In this document: positions 33,926-44,428 of the stretch, one piece after another
Layout: every line of letters begins with the position of its first letter
How positions within the stretch are numbered: the first letter of the stretch is position 1
Source: Hyphomonas sp.
GTDB lineage: Bacteria; Pseudomonadota; Alphaproteobacteria; Caulobacterales; Hyphomonadaceae
Direction: 5' to 3'
NCBI RefSeq assembly: GCF_013823385.1
Contig: NZ_PNMA01000023.1
Span: forward strand, 1-62,156
Length of the DNA: 62,156 nt
Position numbers and translations under genes: made by a program
The notes under the pieces: generated by a model
The model's input: only the letters and a program-made list of their open reading frames with translations
Told to the model about the DNA's origin: nothing
Database searches by the model: none

Positions 33926-33970
33926 ACTTCCGCAGGTTCGGGCACAGGTGACAAGGAACAGGGGACGCGC

Positions 33971-35143
33971 ATGCTCTACCAGCCTGCCCCCCAGGGAACG
34001 GAAATGACCCGGATTGCCTTCTTCGGCCATGACGTGGCGGACGCGGCTGTGCGCCGGCGTGCGCGCGGCTTCCAGGACGATGGATTCCAGGTCACGGGCT
34101 TCATGATGCGCCGGCGCGAGCCTCTGGCGCAGGAATGGGACAACGTAGACCTCGGCCAGACGCATGACGGCGCCTTTCTTCAACGTATCCGCCAGGTGTT
34201 TCGCGGCGCGCGGATCGCGGCCGCTTCGGGCGACAAGCTGCGCTCTGCGGATGTGATCTATGCCCGCAATCTCGACATGCTGGCCTGCGCGTTCCTCGCC
34301 AAGCGGCATGCAAGGCTTGCCACGCCTGTCATCTATGAGTGTCTTGATATTCACCGGCTGCTCTGCCGTCAGGATGTGATCGGGAAGGGGCTGCGCGCCC
34401 TTGAGGGCTGGCTGCTCAAGCGCTCCGCGGCGCTTGTCGTTTCCTCCCCAGCCTATCTCACCCAGCATTTCGAGCGTTATTATGCGGGCAAGTTTCAGGC
34501 CTATCTGATCGAGAACCGGCTTTCGGGCCACGCCAGCTATGGCGCCCGCGTTTCTGAACCCAAGGCAAAATCCTCCGGCCCGCTCCGCCTCGGCTGGGTT
34601 GGGAACCTGCGGTGCCGCCGTTCGCTCGACCTGTTGTGTCAGGTGGCGGAACGTTTCGGCGCCCAGGTGGAGGTGAGGCTTCACGGCGTGCCTGCGCTGA
34701 CCGAGATACCGGATTTCGAGGCGAAGGTTGCCGCAAGGGCGAACATGTCCTTTTACGGACGATACAGGTCCCCCGAAGATCTGCCCGGCATCTATGCCGG
34801 GCTGGATGTGGTCTGGTCCGGCGATTTCATGGAGGCAGGCCTCAACTCCACATGGCTGCTGCCGAACCGTATCTATGAAGGCGGGTATTACTGTGTGCCG
34901 CCCATCGCCCCGGCAGGCACGGAAACAGCCCGCTGGGTTGCCCGGCAGGATTGCGGTTTTGTGCTGGATGAGCCGCTGGAAACAACGCTGCCCGGCCTGA
35001 TCGAAGAACTGCTGCGGGATGCTTCCCGGATTGCGGCCTACAGCAATACGCTCGCGGGGCTGCCAGAGGAAACGTTTGTTCAGCCGCGCGGTTTCCTGCG
35101 TCAGCTCATCGAAACGGCCGTGAAACCGAAGGTGGCTTCATGA
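33971..35143 (+). CDS. Glycosyltransferase (GT-B fold) of the exopolysaccharide locus
   Basis: 390 residues. The N-terminal TRIAFFGHDVADAAVRRRAR and the central PLRLGWVGNLRCRRSLDLL resemble GT4-type enzymes of capsule clusters, with a conserved-looking GLDVVWSGDFMEAGLNSTWL near the C-terminus; the usual Glu-x7-Glu motif is not obvious, so activity or linkage type is uncertain. The ATG at 33971 has AGGGGA five bases upstream; an internal ATG at 34004 is the alternative. It lies 45 bases after the Wzc-like gene and 69 bases before the polymerase, as part of one transcription unit. Confidence 0.8.
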   Translation: MLYQPAPQGTEMTRIAFFGHDVADAAVRRRARGFQDDGFQVTGFMMRRREPLAQEWDNVDLGQTHDGAFLQRIRQVFRGARIAAASGDKLRSADVIYARNLDMLACAFLAKRHARLATPVIYECLDIHRLLCRQDVIGKGLRALEGWLLKRSAALVVSSPAYLTQHFERYYAGKFQAYLIENRLSGHASYGARVSEPKAKSSGPLRLGWVGNLRCRRSLDLLCQVAERFGAQVEVRLHGVPALTEIPDFEAKVAARANMSFYGRYRSPEDLPGIYAGLDVVWSGDFMEAGLNSTWLLPNRIYEGGYYCVPPIAPAGTETARWVARQDCGFVLDEPLETTLPGLIEELLRDASRIAAYSNTLAGLPEETFVQPRGFLRQLIETAVKPKVAS

Positions 35144-35212
35144 TCTGTCCAGTTTTTCCGTGTATGGAGACGGCTGGCGGGCGCCCGAGGGACGCTCTCG
35201 CGGAGGTGCCTT

Positions 35213-36493
35213 GTGTCTGATTACGCTCCCCCCCGGACCAGCGCGACGGTGCAGCCTGCCTATGTAAATGTCTACTCGGTGGACAAGGGGGCAGGGCTCT
35301 GGGAGCAGGCCTTTGTCGGGCTGTGGATGTTCATCATCTACCTGCCCATCGAAGCATTCTCGCCCTTGCGGTATCTCTGCATCCTCGGCTTTCTGGTGAT
35401 CACGGTTTACGACTACAAGCGTCTTGTGCCGCTTATGGTCAGGTGCTGGCCGTTGTTCGCCCTGGCTATTCTCGGGCTAATGTCCATTGGATGGGCGCCT
35501 TACCCCGCAGAAGCGTTCCGTCAAGGCGTGCTCTTCTTCCTGTCTTCGTTCGTCGCGGTGGTCATCGCTGCCCGTATGACACCCCAGCAGGCGTTGCGGG
35601 TCATCATGTTTGCCGGCATGGCAACAACCATTGCCTCCATACCGCATTGGGGAACTTTCGCCGGCGGGGGGCCTTATGCAAGCAAGAACTACTTTGCCGT
35701 CCACATGCTGTTCTGCATGCTGCTTAGCCTCATCACGGTACTGAACGATAAAGAGCCGCTGTACCTGCGCCTTCTCGCGCTGCCCTTCGTGCCAACATGC
35801 CTGCTTTTCATCTACATGGCAGACTCTGCGACCTCGCTGGTGTTTGCGGTGCTCGGCGGCGCGGGCCTCATTGCCATCAAGTTCTTCTGGGCGCCGGCCA
35901 CAAAGGTGCGCGGGCTGTCGATGCTCGTCATTCTCTTTGCCATTGTGGTGGTGCTGGTGGGGGCTCTGGCGGTGTTCAACATGCCTCAAAACACATTTGT
36001 GGAGCGGTTCCTGGATCTCGTCGGCAAGGATGCCACGCTGACCGGCCGCACCGCCCTTTGGGAAGGCGCCCGTCTGGCAGCCGAGGAGAAGCCCTGGTTT
36101 GGGCTCGGTCTTGAGGGATTCTGGTATTACGATTCCGGCGCCGCCCAGACGCTCAACGAGAATGACTACAAAGCCTTCGGCACCAAGCTGACCTTCCACA
36201 ATGCCTATTGGGAGGTGCGCGTGCATCTTGGCTATGTGGGGCTTGCGCTGTTCCTCATCTTTCTCGGCTGGACATCGTTGAGATTGCTGTATCTCTGGTT
36301 CAAGGATGGCTCGCTGGTGAACTCCGCGCTCGTCCTGCTGGTGGCCGTGAACCTGACCATGACGTTCACCGAGTCCCTTCTCTGGGGGATGTTCACCACG
36401 CCGGTCTTTCTGCAGTCTCTTGCGGGTATTGTCCCGTTCAGGCTTCACGCTCCAAAACTGGAAGGCCGCGCCCGGATTGTTCCGGTTACGTAA
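35213..36493 (+). CDS. O-antigen ligase/polymerase family protein (Wzy-like)
   Basis: 426 residues with about ten hydrophobic segments and a large periplasmic loop (about 270-350). The loop region contains TGRTALWEGARLAAEEKPWF and FHNAYWEVRVHLGYVGLALF, the Wzy_C-type signature with its Arg and His. It would polymerise repeat units on the periplasmic face, or ligate polymer to an acceptor. GTG start with GGAGGT six bases upstream, an excellent ribosome site. It sits directly downstream of a glycosyltransferase and upstream of a small membrane protein and galE. Confidence 0.9.
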   Translation: MSDYAPPRTSATVQPAYVNVYSVDKGAGLWEQAFVGLWMFIIYLPIEAFSPLRYLCILGFLVITVYDYKRLVPLMVRCWPLFALAILGLMSIGWAPYPAEAFRQGVLFFLSSFVAVVIAARMTPQQALRVIMFAGMATTIASIPHWGTFAGGGPYASKNYFAVHMLFCMLLSLITVLNDKEPLYLRLLALPFVPTCLLFIYMADSATSLVFAVLGGAGLIAIKFFWAPATKVRGLSMLVILFAIVVVLVGALAVFNMPQNTFVERFLDLVGKDATLTGRTALWEGARLAAEEKPWFGLGLEGFWYYDSGAAQTLNENDYKAFGTKLTFHNAYWEVRVHLGYVGLALFLIFLGWTSLRLLYLWFKDGSLVNSALVLLVAVNLTMTFTESLLWGMFTTPVFLQSLAGIVPFRLHAPKLEGRARIVPVT

Positions 36494-36654
36494 CATTACA
36501 ATGCAGCCATTCTCGCCAATTCAGGCGGTCTGAGCGGGGCTGCGAGGGCAAATGCCCGAATAATGCCAGAATTTAACGATAATTTCTCATAATACGGCGA
36601 TAAGGTATGCCTGCCTTAAACCACTGTTAAGTCTTCGCTGTTCTAAATGAAATC

Positions 36655-36858
36655 ATGTCGCGTTCGAGCCAAGTGATGCCGATGAAATCAGGCGCCTTTT
36701 CAGACCCCGTTACGGGAGCACTCGAGAGTGATCGTTCTCTCATGAACGAATTTAGTGGTGAAAAGCTGCCAGTATGGCTGCGACTGCTGACCATTATTGG
36801 TCTGAGCGCCGGCCTTTGGGGCGCGATTATCTGGGCTTTCGTCCTTCTGTTTGGTTGA
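36655..36858 (+). CDS. Small membrane protein
   Basis: 67 residues with one C-terminal transmembrane helix (LLTIIGLSAGLWGAIIWAFV). Small proteins with this SxGLWGxIIW-like helix are frequent in alphaproteobacteria, with no known role. The ATG at 36655 lacks a strong ribosome site; ATG 36742 would leave only the helix and a short head. It lies between the polymerase and galE genes, preceded by AT-rich sequence that could be its own promoter. Confidence 0.55.
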   Translation: MSRSSQVMPMKSGAFSDPVTGALESDRSLMNEFSGEKLPVWLRLLTIIGLSAGLWGAIIWAFVLLFG

Positions 36859-36971
36859 TCCGCGCGGGCCACCGCGGTCCTGAAACGCGGTTAGTTTCTT
36901 GCATATCTCTGGCATGTGGCCGTCCCGCTGTTATGCAGGGGGACAGTCCGTTGACCTTAAAGGGGCCAGGA

Positions 36972-37979
36972 ATGCCGGGAAAAGTGCTTGTTTTGGGCGG
37001 AGCAGGCTATGTGGGTAGCCATTGCTGCCGGGCTTTTGCCGAAGCGGGCTGGGATGTCACCGTTTTCGACAATCTCTCCACCGGCTGGCGCGATCTGGTA
37101 CGCTGGGGCGGCCTGATCGAGGGCGACCTCAACAATCCCGCCGACATCGAAGCCGCTTTCAAAGCGGTTAAGCCCGATGCGGTGGCACATTTTGCCGCTT
37201 CGTCTCTGGTGGGGGAGTCAGTTGCCGATCCGGGCAAATACTTCCGCAACAATACGATGGCCACGCTCAACCTGCTTGAGGCGATGACGCGTCACGGTAC
37301 GCAGTCCATCATCTTTTCTTCGACCTGCGCTATCTTTGGCCATGCGCAGACGGATTATCTCGCCGAAGATCATCCGCAAAACCCCATCAATCCCTATGGC
37401 ATGTCAAAGTTGATGGTCGAGCAGATGCTCGCCGCCTTTGATCATGCGCACGGGATACGGTCCGTCTGCCTGCGGTACTTCAATGCGGCGGGCGCTGACC
37501 GGGATGCCATGACTGGCGAGCGTCATGCGTGCGAAACGCATCTCATTCCGCTGGCGCTCAAGGGCGCCTATGATCCCGATTATGTCTTCACCATCAATGG
37601 CACCGATTTCGATACGCCGGATGGCACGGCTCTGAGAGACTATATCCATGTAGAGGATCTGGCCGAGGCGCACCTCCTTGCCCTGAAGAGGCTGGAAGCG
37701 GGCGCGCCGTCTGACGCCTTCAATCTCGGAACCGGCTGCGGCACGAGTGTCGCGGAAATTGTCGATGCGGTGGAGCGCGCGACCGGCCAGCGTCTGCCGC
37801 GCAAGATCGGCCCCCGCCGGCCTGGAGACGCCGTTCGCCTTGTCGCGGCGCCGGGCAAGGCGCGGGATGTGCTTGGCTGGACAGCGACGCGCTCCGATGT
37901 TGACAGCATCATCACCTCAGCACTGGCCTGGCACCAGAAGGACTGGGCCCTCCAGTCTCCTGAAAAGGTCCAGGGATGA
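36972..37979 (+). CDS. galE: UDP-glucose 4-epimerase
   Basis: 335 residues of the extended short-chain dehydrogenase fold. It interconverts UDP-glucose and UDP-galactose (or a related pair), supplying sugar donors to the adjacent glycosyltransferases. The Rossmann loop is VLGGAGYVGSHCC, the active-site Ser is in FSSTCAIFG, and YGMSK gives the Tyr-Lys pair. RDYIHVEDLAEAHL is the typical GalE C-terminal signature. The ATG at 36972 follows AGGGGCCAGGA. An open frame back to 36774 overlaps the small-protein gene and is not coding. Confidence 0.93.
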   Translation: MPGKVLVLGGAGYVGSHCCRAFAEAGWDVTVFDNLSTGWRDLVRWGGLIEGDLNNPADIEAAFKAVKPDAVAHFAASSLVGESVADPGKYFRNNTMATLNLLEAMTRHGTQSIIFSSTCAIFGHAQTDYLAEDHPQNPINPYGMSKLMVEQMLAAFDHAHGIRSVCLRYFNAAGADRDAMTGERHACETHLIPLALKGAYDPDYVFTINGTDFDTPDGTALRDYIHVEDLAEAHLLALKRLEAGAPSDAFNLGTGCGTSVAEIVDAVERATGQRLPRKIGPRRPGDAVRLVAAPGKARDVLGWTATRSDVDSIITSALAWHQKDWALQSPEKVQG

Positions 37980-38027
37980 CTGGGCGCGGTGACATCTGAA
38001 ATGTTCGTGGACTGAGGGGCGGTCATC

Positions 38028-39026
38028 ATGGAAAAGGTCACGGTCATCATTCCGTGCTATAATGGCGAGGCTTTCATCGAGAAGGCCGTGCGCAGCGCGC
38101 TGGATCAGACACTCCCCACGCGGGTCATCGTTGTGGATGACTGCTCGATGGATGGCAGTTTCGCCCTGTTGCAGGCGCTTGCTGCGAAAGAGCCGCGTCT
38201 GACTGTGGCGCGCCAGCCGCAGAACGGCGGCCCCTCTGCGGCCCGGAACGCGGCCCTGCGCCTTGTGGAGACGCCCTGGGTCGCAAACCTCGACGCCGAC
38301 GACTACATGCTGCCAGACAGGCTGCGCCGCCTGGTGACGCATGGCGAGGCGCATGGGCTCGATTTCATCGCCGATGATGTGATCCGTGTAGAGCCTGATC
38401 AGGCGCCCGCCGATGGGGTGCGCGTCTGGAAGGACGAGCTGTTTGGATCTGTACCCATGGGACTGGCCCGGTTCGTGCGCGAGAATATGGCAAAATATGC
38501 TGGCCCGCGCCGTGAGATCGGATATCTGAAGCCGTTGATGCGGATGGATTTCCTGCGCCAGAAGGATCTTTTCTTCCGGGAGGATATGCGCCTGGCTGAA
38601 GACTATGAATTCTATGCCCGCTCGCTGACGCTGGGTGCGCGATGGGAAGTGATTGATCCGTGTGGATACATTGCTGTCAGCATGCCGGAGTCGCTTTCAA
38701 AAGTCTATCCTACATCCGCCATTGAAAAGATGGTTCAGGCTGACAGGGCCTTCCTGAAAACGCCCGGGCTGTCCGAGGATGAGCGCGCAGCAATCGGCGA
38801 GCATCTTCACCAGACAGCAACCGACTATGCCTGGCGCACAATGATCGATGGCGTGAGAGCCCGGAGCCCCGCGTTGATGTTGCGGGCGCTGATGCAGCCG
38901 CCGGCAGTGTCAGGGAAGGTAATGCTGCGCATGACGAAACATCTCCTGCGGCTGCCTATCCTGCCGGAAATTCCGGAGCTGCCGCGCAAACCGGCCCGCG
39001 AGTCGGCGGGCCTGGGTCTCACCTGA
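38028..39026 (+). CDS. Glycosyltransferase family 2
   Basis: 332 residues with a GT-A fold. VTVIIPCYNGEAFIEKAVRS is the nucleotide-binding opening, VDDCSMDGS the DxS turn, and NLDADDYMLPDRL supplies the metal-binding DxD. The catalytic-base region is DMRLAEDYEFYARSL (ED motif). It would transfer a sugar in exopolysaccharide repeat-unit assembly on the cytoplasmic face. Its 3' end overlaps the convergent RDD gene by 8 bases. It is the last clear gene of the exopolysaccharide block. Confidence 0.93.
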   Translation: MEKVTVIIPCYNGEAFIEKAVRSALDQTLPTRVIVVDDCSMDGSFALLQALAAKEPRLTVARQPQNGGPSAARNAALRLVETPWVANLDADDYMLPDRLRRLVTHGEAHGLDFIADDVIRVEPDQAPADGVRVWKDELFGSVPMGLARFVRENMAKYAGPRREIGYLKPLMRMDFLRQKDLFFREDMRLAEDYEFYARSLTLGARWEVIDPCGYIAVSMPESLSKVYPTSAIEKMVQADRAFLKTPGLSEDERAAIGEHLHQTATDYAWRTMIDGVRARSPALMLRALMQPPAVSGKVMLRMTKHLLRLPILPEIPELPRKPARESAGLGLT

Positions 39027-39963
39027 CGTCGAACTTGTCGGCCTTGCGTTCCCCCAGCAGCATACGCTGTTCCAGCCGCCGCCGCAGTGCCCCATAATAG
39101 GCTTCGAGGAAGGCGAGGTCTGTTTCGCCAGCCTGCTTCGTCCAGCCGATCTTGGCACGAATGCGCGCGGCCACCTGTTGTTTGATCTCCTGAGTGGACT
39201 GACGCAGCACATCTTCCAGCACATGCAGTTCATGGATGCCATAGGCATCGGCCTGCGCGGTGGTGAAGGCAAAGCGGGAGCTGGCTTCGGCGCCCTTGGG
39301 CACCGAAGTGATATCGTGCATAAGCTTGGTCTTCGGTGAACGGATGACCCAGGTGCCGGCAATCAGATCGCCCACACGCATCTTGTCCTTGTTGAAGATG
39401 GGGAACAGCAGGAACACGCCGGACCAGACCAGCCCCAGCAGAGCCATCCACCCGCTCGCGCCATCGCCGCCCATGAGGGCAAACTGGAAGGGCAGGCCGA
39501 CTTCGATTTCCCGGATGAAATTGCGCGCCAGAACGGAGTTTGCCGTAAGCCGCCCGCCATCGCGCGCCGCCACCCTAAGACCCAGAGCGCGCTTGCCCGG
39601 TGTGGCCGCCCGCTGGCCGATCTCGAAGAAGATGTAATAGAAATTCCGGACAAAGAAAAAGAACACCAGCCAGAAAGCAAAGGCGATATTTGCGCTGCCG
39701 GGCGTCAGCGCGCCGATCACGAAGGTAAGTCCCAATAGTGTGGCGATCACGATCACCCACTGAATGGCGACATCGATCAGAAAGGCGCCGGCCCGCTCGC
39801 CGGCGGTGGCGAGCTTCAGCCGGATCGCCGCGCCCTCCGGCGTTATCAGGCGCCGGATCAGCTTCGACTGGCGCATTTCCTCGGCCATGCGTGCACGGCG
39901 CTGTGTGGCGGCCTCGAGGCTGACGCCGGGGCGCTGTGTCCTTGGGGCGACGGATTCAGTCAT
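39019..39963 (-). CDS. RDD family membrane protein
   Basis: 314 residues. An RDD domain with several transmembrane segments opens with GERAGAFLIDVAIQWVIVIA, containing the family Arg and Asp, and continues with PGKRALGLRVAARDG and FNKDKMRVGDLIAGTWVI. The C-terminal 100 residues are soluble and helical. RDD proteins are poorly understood; some are ion exchangers. It is the last gene of the six-gene operon that starts at 45240, and its start overlaps the SpoIIM-like gene (ATGA). Confidence 0.9.
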   Translation of the reverse strand: MTESVAPRTQRPGVSLEAATQRRARMAEEMRQSKLIRRLITPEGAAIRLKLATAGERAGAFLIDVAIQWVIVIATLLGLTFVIGALTPGSANIAFAFWLVFFFFVRNFYYIFFEIGQRAATPGKRALGLRVAARDGGRLTANSVLARNFIREIEVGLPFQFALMGGDGASGWMALLGLVWSGVFLLFPIFNKDKMRVGDLIAGTWVIRSPKTKLMHDITSVPKGAEASSRFAFTTAQADAYGIHELHVLEDVLRQSTQEIKQQVAARIRAKIGWTKQAGETDLAFLEAYYGALRRRLEQRMLLGERKADKFDVR

Positions 39964-40958
39964 GCGCGCCGCTCCCTCCGGGGCATGTAGAAATAGAGCA
40001 TCCAGAGAACGCCCGTGCCGCCGGCAATCCCGTACCGGACCATATCGGAATTGATCAGCTGCCGCCCGAAGCCTTCCAGCAAGGCTGCGATGATCAGCAT
40101 CACCACACAGCCCATGGCGATGGTGGCCGCTTTCTGCCCGGCCGCGCGCGCCGAGGCGAGCCGGGTCTGCGCGCCGGGAAACGCAACGGCACCGCCGATG
40201 ATGAAGCCCGCCGCGCCTGCCAGCACGATGGCGAAGAGTTCTGTGACGCCATGGATCATCAGCCAGCCTGTAAATTCATAGCCCAGCCCCTTGTCCCAGA
40301 ACACGGCATACATCGAGCCGATCGTCACGCCATTGTAGACCAGTAGCCAGGCAGTCGGGATGCCGAACGCAAAGCCAAGCGCAAAGGCGAAAAGGGCAAT
40401 CTGGGCATTGTTGTTGAACAGGAAGCTGGAAAACGCGGTCAGCTGTCCCTCTCCATGTCCGTCCGTGTAGATCGTGCTGCGCAGGTATTCCACCGTCGCG
40501 TCAGGGGTGCGCCCTTCCATGAAGTTCTGCCCGTGGAAGGTCCAGTACCAGTCCATGTCCTGCAGGCAGAGGAAGAAAGCGAGCCCCCAGCCACCGAAGA
40601 AGAACAGCGCCGACAGCAGCGTGGGCCACACCGCGCCGCGCACCGCCGCTGGCCAATCCCTGCGCAGGAAAGTCATCATCCGCTCACCGATGGTGGTGCG
40701 GGCGCCATAGACAAAGAAATAGGCCCGCGTACACAGGCTTTCGAGATAGGCGATGACGTTCTGGTCCAGCGAGATTGATCGCGCGACGGACAGCGAGGAA
40801 ACCGCCTGCCGGTACAGCCGGGGCAGCGCCAGCATGTCTTCATCGCTGAGGCGTTTGACGCCGCCATTCTCGGCCCGCGTCAAGATGACGTCCAGCTTCT
40901 GCCAGTCGCCCTGGCGTTCCTCGCGGAACCGGTAGGATTTCAGAAGATCGCCGCTCAC
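39960..40958 (-). CDS. SpoIIM/DUF95-like stage II sporulation protein M family membrane protein
   Basis: 332 residues: an N-terminal cytoplasmic helical part (about 100 residues), then five or so hydrophobic segments. NNNAQIALFAFALGFAFGIP is the characteristic membrane signature of the SpoIIM family. This family is widespread in non-sporulating bacteria beside MoxR, DUF58 and RDD genes, and its role there is unknown. Start and stop overlap both neighbours by four bases. Confidence 0.9.
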   Translation of the reverse strand: MSGDLLKSYRFREERQGDWQKLDVILTRAENGGVKRLSDEDMLALPRLYRQAVSSLSVARSISLDQNVIAYLESLCTRAYFFVYGARTTIGERMMTFLRRDWPAAVRGAVWPTLLSALFFFGGWGLAFFLCLQDMDWYWTFHGQNFMEGRTPDATVEYLRSTIYTDGHGEGQLTAFSSFLFNNNAQIALFAFALGFAFGIPTAWLLVYNGVTIGSMYAVFWDKGLGYEFTGWLMIHGVTELFAIVLAGAAGFIIGGAVAFPGAQTRLASARAAGQKAATIAMGCVVMLIIAALLEGFGRQLINSDMVRYGIAGGTGVLWMLYFYMPRRERRA

Positions 40959-42264
40959 AGCATGTCCCTCTGCTTGATCTGCAGGTAACGCGAAACAAGT
41001 TCTGCGCCGAAATGTTCCGGCCGGCTTTCGATGATCTGCACGCCCATGCGCTGCAGCCGGCGGAAAACGAGGTCACGCTCGGAAAGCAGCGTGTCGGCAA
41101 TCACCGCGCGCGCCACGTCTTCAGGATTTTCGGGCGTGGCATCGGCCATGTTGCCGAGCGCTTCATCCTCGAAGGTGGCGAACAGAACGAGATGCCGGTC
41201 GGTCAGCCGCTTCACATTCTCCAGCATCAGTTCGGCAGAGATCGTGTCGACGAAATCGGAGAAGATGATCACCAGGCTGCGCCGCTCCAGCCGCCCGGCA
41301 AGGTTTGTCAGGGCAAGCGTGAAGTTGGCTTCCTCATCGGAATAGTCCATCTCCGCAACGGTTGCCTGCGCCTTGGGGAAGGCGCTCGTGCCGGTTAGGA
41401 AGCCGCTCGTTACGCCCGGTTTGGATGAGAAGCCATAGAACATCGTCCGGTCGCCGGAGCGCAGGGATACATAGGCCAGCAGCAGCCCCGCGGTCACCGC
41501 CCGGTCAATCTTCGGCACGCCGCCCAGCGGCTCGCTCATCAGGCGGCCTGTGTCGAAGGCAAAGACGATGTTGTGATTGCGCTCGGTCTTGAATTCCTTG
41601 GCCAGCAGGTGGCGGTGGCGGGCCGAATGCTTCCAGTCGATCGCGCGGCGGTCCATCCCGGCGGTAAACTCGCGCAGCGCGTCAAACTCGCTACCGTCGC
41701 CGCGTTCGATCTGTGTCTTGATGCCGAACTCCGCGTCGCGCGAGAACAGCCGGATCGCCTCATCCCGCACCCAGCGCACATTCGGCGTCACCGGCACATC
41801 AGTGCCGATCTCCTGCACATGCCGTTTCTGCACGAGGCCCAGCGGTCCGCGCCAGCGGCTCCAGAGGCGCACGATGCGGGCCATGCCCCGCCGGCTGGGC
41901 TTCAGGCCGGCATCATAATGACGCGTGCGTGCTTCCCAGCCGCGCAGGCCCTGCGGCGCCAGCTGAGGAATGAATGCGTTGGTCTCCAGCTGTATCTCGA
42001 TACGCGCTGGCAGCGGCCCCGCCGCAAAATGCAACCGCAGCGGCAGCGGCGCTTCTTCGCCAACATACAGCAGCGGTGGAACCGCCACCTCCACGTCATA
42101 AGCGCGCAGCCGGGCCGCCAGCAGGCCGTCCATCAGCACAATACCGCACACCCCCGCGATCCAGCCAGCCGAGAGAATCCACAGAGCCGGCGCAAACAGC
42201 GCAATCGCGATGAGCAAGGGCATGCCCATCAGCATAAGGAAGACTGCGCGGGGGGTGGGGGTAA

Positions 42265-42268
<4 letters not shown>
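40955..42268 (-). CDS. DUF58 domain protein
   Basis: 437 residues. Two N-terminal transmembrane helices are followed by a beta-rich segment and a DUF58/VWA-like domain with [20 protein letters not shown], then a MIDAS-type strand [16 protein letters not shown]58 proteins are regular partners of MoxR AAA ATPases, probably as substrate adaptor or metal-dependent binding partner in envelope assembly. The overlap with the MoxR gene (ATGA) supports co-translation. Confidence 0.92.
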
Positions 42269-43207
<939 letters not shown>

Positions 43208-43221
<14 letters not shown>

Positions 43222-44428
43222 GCATTGTTCTCCTGATGATTGCCTTGCGCCACTGGTGCAGATCGCGCGCTTTCTGCGCGAGATCCTCCCGGTTGGCAGC
43301 TTGCCCGGTTAGGGCTTTTTCGAGTTCCGAGAAAGTCTTGCCGCCGCTGTCGGCGGGGCCCAGCCGGTCAAACATTTCCGTCAGCTGAGCTTCCGGAAGG
43401 GATCGGGGCAGGCCAAGCGCGCGGGCCAGGCGGCGGCGGATGAGGCTGGCATAGCCCGGCGCCATCTTCATTTCGCGCCGCGCCATGGTCACGAGTCCGG
43501 CGGTATTGTCGGCCAGCGCCTGTTTGCCGAGCGCAATGGCGCGGGCTTCCCGTGCGGGTGGACCGAAGCGCACCACCGCCGCCCAGCCGAGCAGCAGCGC
43601 GCTCGCCAGGGCTACAAGTGTTGCGCCGATATAGGGCACGCTGAACAGCATCTTCAGCAGGTTTTCCGAACGTGCAAATCCATGCAGCGTCGCGTCCATC
43701 AGGATGGGCTCATTCTCTGACGAGCGCAGATAGTTCACCAGCCGCGTTGCAAACACGGCGTTCTCCACGCGGGCAAGGCCGAACGTGCTGATCATGTCCG
43801 GATCGCTGAGAATGTAGAGGCCCCTGTCTTGGTCGTACGCCACCAGCGCCCCCTGCGGCGTGCCCACCACGGTTTCCAGCTCTTTCGACCGGATCATCTG
43901 CAGCCGCACATCCGCCTTCACCGCTCCGGGTTCAAAGTCACCTTCGATTTCAGCAGAGGGGGCGATGCGCAGGATTTCCGCATCCGGATAAATTGTCCGC
44001 AGGCGGTCGTTCAGATCGCGCGCGTCGATGAAGCGTGTATCGGCCTGCCGCGCCGGGTTCAGCGGATCAGCCCGGCCATACCATTTGGGCAACACGACCA
44101 GCGCGGGCAGCTGGAAACTCGTCTCCTCGATCACATCGAATTTGCCATAAGCGGGCAGCGTCACGATCATCAGTCCCCAGTCGCGCGTTTCAAGGCTGCG
44201 CTCCAGGCGCGACACGCTGACCGGATAGCCCTGCGCCTGCATCAGGCGCACGAAACCGTTATAGCCAAGGGCAGACGTCGAGTAGGGATGGTCGCCTGCC
44301 TGATTGCGGTCGCGCAGCTCCGGCGCCCAACCCGCCATCACCATCACTCCGCCGAAAGAAAATACGGCAATGGCAATCAGGATGGCCACCACGCGGGCAG
44401 AGAAGGGAGTCTCGCCCTGTTCGCTCAT
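43208..44428 (-). CDS. DUF4350 domain protein
   Basis: 406 residues with an N-terminal membrane helix ([20 protein letters not shown]), a periplasmic domain of about 220 residues resembling a GATase-like fold ([33 protein letters not shown]), and a second helix near residue 265 before a cytoplasmic helical tail. This architecture matches the DUF4350 members usually encoded beside MoxR. It overlaps its neighbours at both ends. Confidence 0.88.
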
